Below, one piece after another: positions 17,968 through 26,389 of a stretch of 64,000 bases of DNA. The position numbers were made by a program, and so were the translations under genes. The notes beneath the pieces are model-generated. The model had not been told where the DNA came from and searched no databases. It saw nothing but the letters and a program-made list of their open reading frames with translations. Origin of the DNA: CBDCWQ01 sp965223435. GTDB lineage: Bacteria > Myxococcota > Kuafuiibacteriia > Kuafuiibacteriales > Kuafuiibacteriaceae. The stretch's first letter is position 1, and every line of letters begins with the position of its first letter. The stretch spans positions 186,001 to 250,000 of the forward strand of contig CBDCWQ010000017.1 in the NCBI GenBank assembly GCA_965223435.1. Direction: 5' to 3'.

Positions 17968-18812
17968 GCAAAGATCCCCTTGCGGTCTTTGAGGCCACGC
18001 TGGATGAGCTCTTGAACCGCTGCCTTGACACGTCTCGTGGCATGTTCCAAGACGTCCGGAGCTTCCGGGCGAGCGCCCTCGAGTTCGGAAGCGAGATCGA
18101 TGGGAGCCCCGTAATAGATATGGTAATGCACGGGCAGAGGCCACGGAAGGGGAAGCGGAAGATATGGAATGCCGGTTTGCCTTGCCCCCCACCGCAGTCT
18201 CGCAACGTGCGGCATTTGCTCCTCGGCACCGATCAACGCAACCGGGACGATCGGCGCACGATGCCTCAAGGCCAACTCGCAGTGTCCTGGGTACCAGGTT
18301 TGCAACTGATACCGGCGAGAAAAACTTTTCCCAACCCCGCCAGTGCCCTCCGGAAAGACGAGGACCAGCTCTTGACTGTTAAGCAGGTGTTCGAAGTTTT
18401 GGCGGCTTCCCCCGACTGCGCCCACGCGCGCAAAGAGCGTACCCACCCAGGGCAGGCGCGGTACAAAGTGATCGAGCACTGGGCGCGCAACGCGCGGAGG
18501 TTCGGTTTGGTGAAGCACATCAGCCCAGATCATGACCGCATCGAAGGGCAAGGTCCCGCTGTGATTGGCTGCAAGAATAGCGGGGCCTTCTGTCGGAATG
18601 TGGTGGGTGTCATAGGCGCTGACTCGAAACCAGTTTTCATAAAGAAAACGCACGAGTCCTGCACCCATCTGAACCCACTCCTTGTGAATCCCAAAAGCGT
18701 CATAACCATGCCCCGCGTCTTGAAGTCGCAGCATTTGCAGTCGATGGTGCTCCTCCTCGCGAAGCAGGCGTCGCGCCATCGAATAGACCCAGGGCGTTCG
18801 GTGGAAAACCAT
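17964..18812 (-). CDS. Lysophospholipid acyltransferase family protein (PlsC-like)
   Basis: A 282-aa protein with the catalytic H-x4-D motif of glycerolipid acyltransferases (NHSGTLPFD, about residues 84-92) and the second block VFPEGTGG (about 154-161). The Gly-Thr region and the C-terminal PVALIGAEEQMP and YYGAPIDL segments also fit. These enzymes transfer an acyl group from acyl-CoA or acyl-ACP to a lysophospholipid or related acceptor at the inner membrane. The C-terminal tail ends in a short Lys/Arg helix. It is translationally coupled (TTGA) to the downstream SDR gene, an SDR/acyltransferase pairing I associate with myxobacteria-type genomes. The exact acceptor cannot be told. Confidence 0.88.
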   Translation of the reverse strand: MVFHRTPWVYSMARRLLREEEHHRLQMLRLQDAGHGYDAFGIHKEWVQMGAGLVRFLYENWFRVSAYDTHHIPTEGPAILAANHSGTLPFDAVMIWADVLHQTEPPRVARPVLDHFVPRLPWVGTLFARVGAVGGSRQNFEHLLNSQELVLVFPEGTGGVGKSFSRRYQLQTWYPGHCELALRHRAPIVPVALIGAEEQMPHVARLRWGARQTGIPYLPLPLPWPLPVHYHIYYGAPIDLASELEGARPEAPDVLEHATRRVKAAVQELIQRGLKDRKGIFA

Positions 18813-19257
18813 AGGGAAAGACTGGGGCTAACGCAAACAGAAACGCATGGGCCCGAATCCACCCCCGATGCGGCATTGAGCCCGGCGAGCCAGCTCGAGC
18901 ACTTCCGTCAGCGACGGGTCGTCCCCGAACGGTTCAACAATGCGCCGGTGTAAGGGGATGCTTCGTTCTTCAGCCAGTCGGTGGAGGTCCACAGCAGGCG
19001 CTATTGTAGAAGATTGTTGGGGCGACGCAGAAGACTTTTTGGCGCAGGGCAATGACCGGGAAAACCCCGTATAAAATGGTGTCGATAAGTGGAAGTTGGA
19101 GACACCCGTTCCGCTGCGCCCGCGATGTCCAAAAGCTTCCGCGCCGTCAGAAAAGAGAGGATTCGCAGTCGGCCCAGACTCTCATGCACCGAGGCCCTGA
19201 GATGGTCCCGTTGCGGACGCCTTGCACTGCGGCGACGGCGACGGCACGACGGTTCAT
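18813..19257. other. 445-bp region between the lipoprotein stop and the acyltransferase start
   Basis: It holds the doubtful ORF at 18828-19052 and presumably the acyltransferase promoter. No clear terminator hairpin follows the 19258 stop. Nothing else recognised. Confidence 0.35.
18828..19052 (-). CDS. Doubtful short ORF upstream of the acyltransferase
   Basis: A 74-aa frame from a TTG start, ending 15 bp before the acyltransferase start. The C-terminal part (DDPSLTEVLELARRAQCRIGGG) looks protein-like; the N-terminus does not. It may be a leader gene of the operon, a gene remnant or chance. No family recognised. Confidence 0.2.
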   Translation of the reverse strand: MPCAKKSSASPQQSSTIAPAVDLHRLAEERSIPLHRRIVEPFGDDPSLTEVLELARRAQCRIGGGFGPMRFCLR

Positions 19258-21117
19258 TCATTCGCCAGCGAAGTCGCGAATCTGGGTGTTGATGAAGATG
19301 GGCCAGTCATCGCGCCCACCGGTCAACAGCGGTTCCCAAGTGCCACTTCTGAGGATCGAGGGGGCAATGCCGTCCTCGGGGTAGTCGACGAGACCGCCGA
19401 GGTGTCTTTTGGGGTTCTCAGCGAAGGTGGAGAACTCGAGCTCCATGTGGTCGTTGCGATCCCAGTCGTATTCAGCCTCAGGCCGGCCGGGGATGAGACG
19501 GATCAAGGATTCGAGGCCGGTGCGTATCAAGATGCTTTCCCGCGTCAACGGGGCATCGAAAAACGATTTGAGGTGAATGGTGTAGAGTTCCTGGGTCGAG
19601 AACGCCTTGGGGTCGCTGCTCGAAATGGATTCACGGGCTGCGTCTAGAGCAAAAGCGGCTTCATCGGCGGTTCGTTGCATGGCGGGGACCCGGAGGTTAA
19701 AGACGCCCGAGGACGAGGGTTCTAACCGAAAGGCGAGTGCCGCGCTCTTGAGGCCCTGCTCGAGTCTCTGTTGCACTTTTGTCAGGTCAAAGTCATTCTC
19801 GGGCTCAAGAAGGTTTTCGGTCAGATTGCTCACCACCAAGAAGGGTTTGAGCTTACGAACCTCGATGCGCTGGTGGGATTCTCCATCTTGGTATCCCCAC
19901 TCGTGGTAAGTGTCGATCATGTCGGCAAGCGAGCCTTCGGCATATTTGTATTGCGCGATCAATTCCGCACCCGCAGAGCCCAATTCTAGCGCTGCCTTCA
20001 GCACCGCGACGTCGGTGATGTTGAGGAGCCGGTCGTCGTCGGTGTGCAGGAGTTCCTTCGGAACCGCAAACGAGAAGGAGGCCGCGTCTTCCATTTTCAG
20101 CACGCTATCGAGGTAGTCGATGGGCGCGAGCAGGCGGTCTGCTACCTCATGCAAACGTGCAGTGATGTATGCGGTATCCATGCCGCTGCATCCCTCAATG
20201 GCCTGGGTGATAGCGTCCACGCGAGGGGGGCCGCGTTGGGCCTGAAGGCGACCGAATGGAAGCAACTGGGTCTCGAAAAGTGGCAGTTGAAGCGACGATT
20301 CGATGCGGCCGTTTATCACGTACGATGCGCTGCAATCGGTGTCCGTGCAAGGGGCCGGAATCACCACGTTGGTCAGTTCCATGACCACCCGGTCACCCCC
20401 AGAGCGACCGAATTCAATGAATCGTACGGTCCCCGAAAGCGGAACATCGGACGAGTAAAACGCGTTGTTTCTACGAACACCCGAATAAAAATCGATCCCA
20501 TGACGGGGAAATCCAGTGAGATCGATCACCGTGCCTTCCTCTAGGGGAGCGGAGCGGGAGTCGTCAAATTCGTAGACGTCGTCCGAATTGAACCGCATGT
20601 GGAGAGAGTCGTTGTTGCTGCCCTCGGTGCTGGCCCAGACCGACAGGGTCCGCGCGCTTTCGTAACCCCATAACCCAACGCCAAGGTCGTCGACTTCGAA
20701 GGGCGATGGGATGGGTTCGGCGCCTTGCTCGGCAAGGTATTGAACGTCGAGTTTGGTCTGACCCACCGTCTCTCGAATCAAACGTGCTCGTTTGAAGAAC
20801 CCTTCTGGCCCAAACAAGTCCTCGAAGGTTCGGAACTGGGGCTGATGGCACTCTCGCAAGAAGGCCGAGATGGGCTCTGATTCGGGCATCAGAAGAACGT
20901 CTGCGAGGGCAAAACCGAACGATGCCTCGGGGTTTTGGGTGTCGTCGTTGACCACCCTTTGATAGATCTCTTTGGCTGTCTCAAAATCGGCGGTTCCGAG
21001 GGCGGCCCTCGCTTCATTGTTCATCCGCTCGATTTCGTTTTCGTCTGAGCGATCAAGGCTGTGGGTACAGGAGGCCACGATGAGGGTCGCTGCGAGACCC
21101 ATGTTTCGAAGTTGCAT
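19258..21117 (-). CDS. Large lipoprotein with N-terminal TPR-like helices, last gene of the sigma/caspase operon
   Basis: A 619-aa protein starting at ATG 21117 behind AAAGGAC. The signal peptide ends in a VASC lipobox (Cys about 17). Residues about 30-75 form a TPR-like pair (AALGTADFETAKEIYQRVVNDD). A beta-rich middle domain (about 150-270) carries a CTDTDCSASY disulfide-like pair, and the C-terminal half is mostly helical. I do not recognise the family. It begins 60 bp after the caspase gene on the same strand, so it is probably the final gene of the ECF-sigma operon. It could be a periplasmic partner, sensor or substrate of the caspase; that is inference. Confidence 0.8.
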   Translation of the reverse strand: MQLRNMGLAATLIVASCTHSLDRSDENEIERMNNEARAALGTADFETAKEIYQRVVNDDTQNPEASFGFALADVLLMPESEPISAFLRECHQPQFRTFEDLFGPEGFFKRARLIRETVGQTKLDVQYLAEQGAEPIPSPFEVDDLGVGLWGYESARTLSVWASTEGSNNDSLHMRFNSDDVYEFDDSRSAPLEEGTVIDLTGFPRHGIDFYSGVRRNNAFYSSDVPLSGTVRFIEFGRSGGDRVVMELTNVVIPAPCTDTDCSASYVINGRIESSLQLPLFETQLLPFGRLQAQRGPPRVDAITQAIEGCSGMDTAYITARLHEVADRLLAPIDYLDSVLKMEDAASFSFAVPKELLHTDDDRLLNITDVAVLKAALELGSAGAELIAQYKYAEGSLADMIDTYHEWGYQDGESHQRIEVRKLKPFLVVSNLTENLLEPENDFDLTKVQQRLEQGLKSAALAFRLEPSSSGVFNLRVPAMQRTADEAAFALDAARESISSSDPKAFSTQELYTIHLKSFFDAPLTRESILIRTGLESLIRLIPGRPEAEYDWDRNDHMELEFSTFAENPKRHLGGLVDYPEDGIAPSILRSGTWEPLLTGGRDDWPIFINTQIRDFAGE

Positions 21118-21177
21118 GTTTTGTGTCCTTTCTACTTCTTAAAGACTCACGAGATGGCCGGGCGGGCCCCAAAAAAA

Positions 21178-22785
21178 CTATTCACTGAGAGCGTCGACAA
21201 GAAACATGACGCCCGCAGTCAAGCCGAGCGATACCGCTGCACCCAACGCGACATGGGTGCGGGTGTCCCAGGCGCGAACGTTGCGCTCAAGGGCGGGAAG
21301 GTCCTTGATGCGTCCATTCTGGTAGTCGTCATGGGCCTTGTTGCCGAAGATGTGACTTCCCGTGGCCAGTCCGCCGGCGACGGCCGCAGTGCCGAGGGTG
21401 ATCCAAGCGACGGTGTTGAGCGCGTTCGAACGCACTTTTTGCGGGGCGAGGTCGGCCCGCTGGTGGATGTCGGCGCCGAGTGCATAACCTTGGACGAGCT
21501 GCGGTCCGAAAGGAACGGCAAACAGGCCTTTGGCGTAGGCGTAGGATAGTGCTCCGCCCCGAGAACGGAGTGAAGGGCTTCGCTGGTCGAGTGCCGCCAG
21601 GTGTACTTCCGGGGTTCCACTCGGGACAACAAATTCTTCATCGTCGTGGCGTACGTAGTACTGACTTCCGGGCAAGAGCCTCAGAGCCAGGGCGTAGCCT
21701 GGTGCTTTATGCAGGTCCGCGTACCGTTTGCCTACTTCATTGGCCAGCGCGATGCGCCCCTGAACTCGCTCTGAAAGCCTCAGCTTTCGGCCCTGTTTGA
21801 GTGCATTGAGATCCACCACCGCGCGGCCCCGATCTTGAAGCGGAGGTTTGACGAAGATGCTTCGGTTCGCCTTGGCGTGTGTCACTTTTGCACTGGCGGC
21901 TTGCACAAAGGCTTCGAGTTCTTGGTAGCTGATACGCCCGTTGTCGTTCGCATCCGCCCCTCCGAGGAGCGCAGATCGCACGGCGTGGGAGAACACGCCC
22001 GCCCGAATCTCTGACCACTCGTGGGTTTCGGCCAGGGACGCGGTGGACAAGATGGCGCCGGTATTGGGGAACTTGGACAAAGTCTGGCGGTTGAGAAACT
22101 CCTCAGCCCGTCGATCCAAAAGTGTTGCGATGCTGTTGCCCCGCGACTGCACAAAAAGATAAGCGTCACACGCATCGATAATGACATGGTTGACGTCTGC
22201 CGGTGAGCGGGACAGGATTTCTCGATAGAGCTCCCGCCGAGAAAGGGTGCCGTCGGAAAGAGCCAAATGCCCTTCGCCGTGGTCATCGGCGTGTCCGTGG
22301 CCGCTGTAGACGAAGTAGAATTCGGTCTCGATGGATGCTCTTGCGTCCAGACGCATTCGGTCAAAGAAGATATTGATGCGTTCTAGAATTTGCTTCTTGC
22401 TAGGCAGCTTGGTGCCCGTGGCAATCTTTGGGTTGAGGCGCTGGGTGTCTTTGTCGAGAATCGAAAAAAGAACCGACTCTCTAGATAATGCGCGAAACAG
22501 CTCGTAGAATCCGACGGCGTCGTCGTCGGCGAACTGGAGCTGTTCTTGCCCCGCGCGCGCGGGTTGGTTCACGCCCACGACGACCGCGTACCTTCGTACA
22601 TTTTTGTCGCGGATGGACATCTCGGGCGGGTGTTCCCGAGTTGCGCTCGTTTCATGATGGAGCGAGGCCGGTTCGTGGAACGCGGGTTGGTTTGCCCGAG
22701 CGCTGGTGCTGAAGCCTACGGTTGCGGCCAGCGAGCAAAGGACTACGAGAGTTTCGAAAGGGTCAGGGATGGTTGATGGCCTCAT
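21178..22785 (-). CDS. Exported caspase-family (C14) peptidase
   Basis: A 535-aa protein with a signal peptide (cleavage after about residue 31). Its caspase domain opens with RRYAVVVGVNQ (about 65) and carries the catalytic dyad: His163 in YSGHGH and Cys206 in VIIDACDAY. An EF-hand-like loop follows (DANDNGRISYQELE, about 278-291), so calcium control is possible. A beta-rich part and a hydrophobic C-terminal pair of segments (about 470-530) suggest membrane attachment. Metacaspase-like enzymes cut after Arg/Lys or Asp and often act in signalling or regulated death. The start overlaps the anti-sigma stop by four bases (ATGA). Signal peptide plus operon position suggest it acts in the cell envelope under the ECF sigma; targets unknown. 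Confidence 0.88.
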   Translation of the reverse strand: MRPSTIPDPFETLVVLCSLAATVGFSTSARANQPAFHEPASLHHETSATREHPPEMSIRDKNVRRYAVVVGVNQPARAGQEQLQFADDDAVGFYELFRALSRESVLFSILDKDTQRLNPKIATGTKLPSKKQILERINIFFDRMRLDARASIETEFYFVYSGHGHADDHGEGHLALSDGTLSRRELYREILSRSPADVNHVIIDACDAYLFVQSRGNSIATLLDRRAEEFLNRQTLSKFPNTGAILSTASLAETHEWSEIRAGVFSHAVRSALLGGADANDNGRISYQELEAFVQAASAKVTHAKANRSIFVKPPLQDRGRAVVDLNALKQGRKLRLSERVQGRIALANEVGKRYADLHKAPGYALALRLLPGSQYYVRHDDEEFVVPSGTPEVHLAALDQRSPSLRSRGGALSYAYAKGLFAVPFGPQLVQGYALGADIHQRADLAPQKVRSNALNTVAWITLGTAAVAGGLATGSHIFGNKAHDDYQNGRIKDLPALERNVRAWDTRTHVALGAAVSLGLTAGVMFLVDALSE

Positions 22786-23528
22786 GGAAGCACTCCTTGT
22801 ACGACGATGTGCCCATGGTCTTGCGTGATGTGCTTGTGCACAACCTGGTCTTCTTCGAGGACCACAATGCGAAGGGCTTCACCCACCTTGAGCTCAGCGT
22901 GCTGTGGGATCACGCTGCGGGGCTCGGGGCGCTCAAGGCGAAGCGCGAACCGGATTTCTTTTTCGGCCACGGCCGCAACCACAAGATTGGGAACGGTCTG
23001 GGGCGAGGCATACAGCACTTTGACAAACCCGGGCGCCGGACAAGAGCCACTTTCGGTGAGATGCTGGGTGACCTGGGCCTCTTGGTCGAAACACAGGACC
23101 TCCACCACCGGCGTTCTTCGGTCTTTTGAACCGCGGGCGGCCCACTCATTGTGAGGGTTGGGGGCCGCGAAGAACCAAAAAGAAAACGCGGCTCCGAAAA
23201 GGGGTAGGGCACCCGCAAACAGCCATCTCACAACACCACTGGGGCTATGCTGTGGTTTTTCTCCACCGACGAGGTCGCGAAGGAAGGCAAAAGGCTTGGG
23301 CGCGCGATGACGCTTCTCGTCTACAAGGAAGCGGCCGATGAGGGCGAGCTCGAAGTCAGATACGGTGGCGTCCTCACCGGAAATCATCCGATGGGCATAC
23401 GCAATGTCATCAAAATATTGTTTGCACTCGGCGCAGCGATCCAGATGTCCAAACAACGCGTCTCGTTGACTTGCCTGCATACCCCCTGAAAAGTAGCGAT
23501 CGACTGCGTCTTCAGCATGCGTGTTCAT
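22782..23528 (-). CDS. Membrane anti-sigma factor with zinc-binding N-terminus
   Basis: A 248-aa protein. The N-terminus has a zinc-finger (ZAS-like) motif HLDRCAECKQY (about 28-38), the hallmark of anti-sigma factors that hold ECF sigmas. One transmembrane helix lies around residues 103-123 (LFAGALPLFGAAFSFWFFAA). About 120 extracytoplasmic residues follow, with a beta-rich ending. It overlaps the sigma gene by 17 bp and the caspase gene by 4 bp, so sigma, anti-sigma and caspase are translated together. Expected role: to sequester the ECF sigma until an envelope signal releases it. Confidence 0.88.
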   Translation of the reverse strand: MNTHAEDAVDRYFSGGMQASQRDALFGHLDRCAECKQYFDDIAYAHRMISGEDATVSDFELALIGRFLVDEKRHRAPKPFAFLRDLVGGEKPQHSPSGVVRWLFAGALPLFGAAFSFWFFAAPNPHNEWAARGSKDRRTPVVEVLCFDQEAQVTQHLTESGSCPAPGFVKVLYASPQTVPNLVVAAVAEKEIRFALRLERPEPRSVIPQHAELKVGEALRIVVLEEDQVVHKHITQDHGHIVVQGVLP

Positions 23529-24177
23529 GCACCATCTCCGTGGACTCGAGCGATCCTCGCTTTCGTTTCAAGTAGCGGGTGAGTTTGAGGCGCAGGGCGG
23601 TTTCTCGCAGCCGCACCTTTTTTCGACTCCAGCCCATTTCCTTGGCGGTTTGCAGCTGAGAGTGGCGCTCCTGGAAGCGAAGGTGAAGGAGCCTTTGGTC
23701 GTCGTCACTGAGGGTCTCGAGAAAGGTCTGAACCGTGGCCCTCATCTGCTTGGTGGCGATCAGTTCTTCCGGTGACGGATCGAAGGAGGCGCGCCCCTCG
23801 AGCTCTTCGGGAGCCGCCTGGACTTCTGGGCGTTGGATGCGAAGTCTGCGAAGGATGACGTTTCGGGCAATCACGAATAGATACCCCTTAAACGGCTTGA
23901 GGCCGGAGTATTGGGTCCGCGCCCGTTCTTCGAAGGCTTTGAGGAAGACCTCATGAATGGCGTCGTGGACATCGGCGGGGGACTGAAAGCCGCGAAATCG
24001 TTCTTTGTTCCCTCGGGTTTGGAACGAGAAACCCTCAGTGACCCAACGCGCCACCATCGGCCCATAATGGCTGTAGACCGCTTGGAGCGCTTCTTGCTCG
24101 CCCGCGCGAAAGCGCCGAAGAAGGGCGCGATCATCCAACAACAGCATGATGTACGGCTCGTCGGTACCATCGCTCAA
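23512..24177 (-). CDS. ECF-type RNA polymerase sigma factor
   Basis: A 221-aa sigma-70 family protein. Region 2 is recognisable as ALLRRFRAGEQEALQAVYSHY through FKGYLFVIARNVILRRLR. A linker rich in Pro/Glu precedes region 4 (LETLSDDDQRLLHLRF ... TAKEMGWSRKKVRLRETALR), a helix-turn-helix that should read the -35 box. The start is taken at TTG 24177; an in-frame ATG ten codons later (MLLLDDRALLRRF) is equally possible and neither has a clear ribosome binding site. It heads a four-gene operon with its anti-sigma, a caspase and a lipoprotein, and probably transcribes that operon itself. Confidence 0.9.
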   Translation of the reverse strand: MSDGTDEPYIMLLLDDRALLRRFRAGEQEALQAVYSHYGPMVARWVTEGFSFQTRGNKERFRGFQSPADVHDAIHEVFLKAFEERARTQYSGLKPFKGYLFVIARNVILRRLRIQRPEVQAAPEELEGRASFDPSPEELIATKQMRATVQTFLETLSDDDQRLLHLRFQERHSQLQTAKEMGWSRKKVRLRETALRLKLTRYLKRKRGSLESTEMVHEHAC

Positions 24178-24514
24178 AGAGTAAAGATGGCGGAGTGTTT
24201 CTGATTGGCCCCATTTTTTTTCGAGTTGGCTGGGTCGCCCCTATCTCTGGCGTGTGCGCATCAAATAACAAAGCAAGAATGGGTCCGACGCATGCCCGTG
24301 AGCGCCATCACCCTATGGGCGGTTGGGTGAAACCGTGACGATCGCCGCCAATCCGCAAGCGTCTCCCTCGGGTGAGGGCGTTTGGGCCCTGGGCGGTGCG
24401 TGAGTTGGCCGCGGGACCGCCTGGTCGGTTGCTGGGTGGCGGTTTCAGTGGGTGGTGGGCGCACGCCCTAGGTGGGGCCCGCAGACCTCCCCATAGGGTT
24501 TTTTACGGATCCGC
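24178..24514. other. 337-bp GC-rich intergenic region
   Basis: It lies between the PL1-like lyase stop and the ECF sigma start (both genes minus). It should contain the sigma promoter. The part near 24380-24480 is very G-rich on the + strand with a short GGGC-GTGC-GCCC hairpin near 24460-24470, but no T-run. No RNA gene recognised. Confidence 0.35.
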
Positions 24515-26245
24515 CTACGGGCATTGGCCGCTGGGTGCAGCCGTTTGCTCGAGGTACTCCTCGATGTTGGTGTAGCCGTCACCGTCGGCGTCCTGGGCGG
24601 CGTCCTCTGGGTTGCTTGGGTCAAAGCCGTTGGTGCGCTCCCAGGCATCAGGCATGCCATCGTTGTCGCTGTCTTCGATGGGATCCGTCGAGCGGTAGCG
24701 AGGGAGGATCATCGGATCCGTTCGGATGCCGACAAACTCGTTTGTTTTGGACGTGAGCTCTGAAACGGAGCGAAGGTCGACCGCATCGCGGACCGGGCGT
24801 GTCGCGCCCGCACCCTCCGAAAGAAGCTCCAAAAGAACGGCCGCCGAGACGGTGGCACTTTTGACCAGCGGGATGGCTTCGGGGCTTCGGGTGAGGCCAT
24901 CACCCACGGTCTCGATGTCTGGCGGTGTATCTTCAAGTTCCTCTCTTACGGTGTTGCCCTGAAGGAACACCGAAGATTGTGAAGCAAGCTGGGGATCTGC
25001 CGCATCGCTGAGCACAATCGGAGAAAGAGAGCCCGTGTTTGGCCCTTTCACCAATAGATTTTGGACCGCGTTGATGCGAAGCGATGTTTCGTCGGGCGCA
25101 AGCCAGAAGGCCCGGTTGCTGTAGTTGTAAAAAAGGTTGTTCTCGAAGCTGATGTCCCCGCCCAAAAACTCAACGTTGCGAGAACCCCCGTGGATGAACG
25201 CATTTCGGTAAAAACTGATGTGGGTTGTGCCATTGGTTGAGAGCACATGTTGAGGAATGCAACCCCCGTGATCAGGGCAGCTCTGAAAACTCTCGCTAAG
25301 AAGATTCCAAGAAAAGGTGACATTGCGTGGTGAAAGACGGCGCGACAATACAATTGTTGCCTTTCGCGACCACCCCAAGGAACAATGATCGACCGCAATG
25401 TTTTGAGGCCTCGAATCACCACTCCCGGTTCCGATCACGAGCGCAGATTCGTCGCTGCTGAGGTTTGGCCGAATTCGAAGATGCCTGAGAATGACTTCGC
25501 TGGTTTCAATACGGACCCCCTGGCCAGTGATCAGAATGCCATCTTCGGGCGCGCTTTGTCCGGCGATGGTCAAAAAGGGCTCCTGGATGACAAGCGTACT
25601 CTTGAGCTCAAGGACGCCCGCAACGCGAAAGACAATGATCCTTGGACCTGGCTGCTCGACTGCAAAACGGAGGCTTCCCACGCCCTCATCGTTGAGGTTG
25701 GTGACCGACAAGACTTGCCCTGCTCGGCCACCGACGGTGAATGCGCCGAATCCCTCCGCCCCGGGGAACGCGCGGACGTTTGCCGTCGACCCTTGTTCAA
25801 AGACGGGTCGCATGGTGACCGACACGACCACTTTTTTGTCGGGTTCTACGTCGAATGTTTGGGATGTACCCACGTACAAGACTTTCGAGAGCGCGTCGGC
25901 CCCGCAGCGAAGCTCGAGCCGTAAAACCCGGCTGGTGCCGAAGGGGACTTGGGGGAGCTCGACCTCTCGACCGGCTTCAAACGGTTCGGGTTTGGACGCG
26001 CTTAGGATACGCGCTTCCGAGGCCGATGAAAGCTCCTCAACCCGAGCGAACACAAACAGCGACTCCCCACTTCCGGGTCGCCCGAGGGGCCAATCAAGTT
26101 TGAGCTCAAGCTCGAGGCCTTCGTCCGTGGGGTCCTCACCAGAACATCCTAAGGCGGCCCAGCCGAACAGGAGGGGGACGCACCAAAAGCGAAGACTTTT
26201 CCTGAGCCTGACAAGCGTGTTTCGAGGGTCGGGCTTGAGGCCCAA
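24515..26245 (-). CDS. Pectate-lyase-like (PL1-type parallel beta-helix) lipoprotein
   Basis: A 576-aa lipoprotein; signal with AALGC lipobox (Cys about 34). After a beta-sandwich-like domain (about 40-140) begins a PL1-type beta-helix: AFPGAEGFGAFTVGGR, VTNLNDEGVGSLRFAVEQ, VDHCSLGWS and SFYRNAFIHGGSRN are characteristic ladder turns. The C-terminus has calcium loops (DSDNDGMPDAWE, DADGDGYTNIEEY) like those that close many secreted PL1 proteins. Family members cleave polygalacturonate or related uronans by beta-elimination; the substrate here is unproven and the catalytic Arg/Asp set was not identified. It starts 144 bp after the Ser/Thr kinase gene on the same strand. It probably acts on the outer surface. 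Confidence 0.8.
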   Translation of the reverse strand: MGLKPDPRNTLVRLRKSLRFWCVPLLFGWAALGCSGEDPTDEGLELELKLDWPLGRPGSGESLFVFARVEELSSASEARILSASKPEPFEAGREVELPQVPFGTSRVLRLELRCGADALSKVLYVGTSQTFDVEPDKKVVVSVTMRPVFEQGSTANVRAFPGAEGFGAFTVGGRAGQVLSVTNLNDEGVGSLRFAVEQPGPRIIVFRVAGVLELKSTLVIQEPFLTIAGQSAPEDGILITGQGVRIETSEVILRHLRIRPNLSSDESALVIGTGSGDSRPQNIAVDHCSLGWSRKATIVLSRRLSPRNVTFSWNLLSESFQSCPDHGGCIPQHVLSTNGTTHISFYRNAFIHGGSRNVEFLGGDISFENNLFYNYSNRAFWLAPDETSLRINAVQNLLVKGPNTGSLSPIVLSDAADPQLASQSSVFLQGNTVREELEDTPPDIETVGDGLTRSPEAIPLVKSATVSAAVLLELLSEGAGATRPVRDAVDLRSVSELTSKTNEFVGIRTDPMILPRYRSTDPIEDSDNDGMPDAWERTNGFDPSNPEDAAQDADGDGYTNIEEYLEQTAAPSGQCP

Positions 26246-26389
26246 ACCTTCGATGGTGCGTTGGACAACCAGCTTTGGACCCGCCCTGTTCGGAGCATAC
26301 CCTGGTCTTGGGCATATTTGGAATATTTACCGAGACTTGTGATCGATGTCGTGTCGCACCCCGCGGAGCGTCTGACTTTTGCCATCGGT

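Noticed and set aside
16968..18192. A longer (404-aa) version of the SDR protein
   Set aside because: The added 75 codons lie entirely over the acyltransferase gene and precede the Rossmann start, so they are shadow sequence.
18012..18953. A 313-codon + strand ORF opposite the acyltransferase
   Set aside because: The minus strand carries the HxxxxD and FPEGT motifs of a real enzyme; the + frame shows none.
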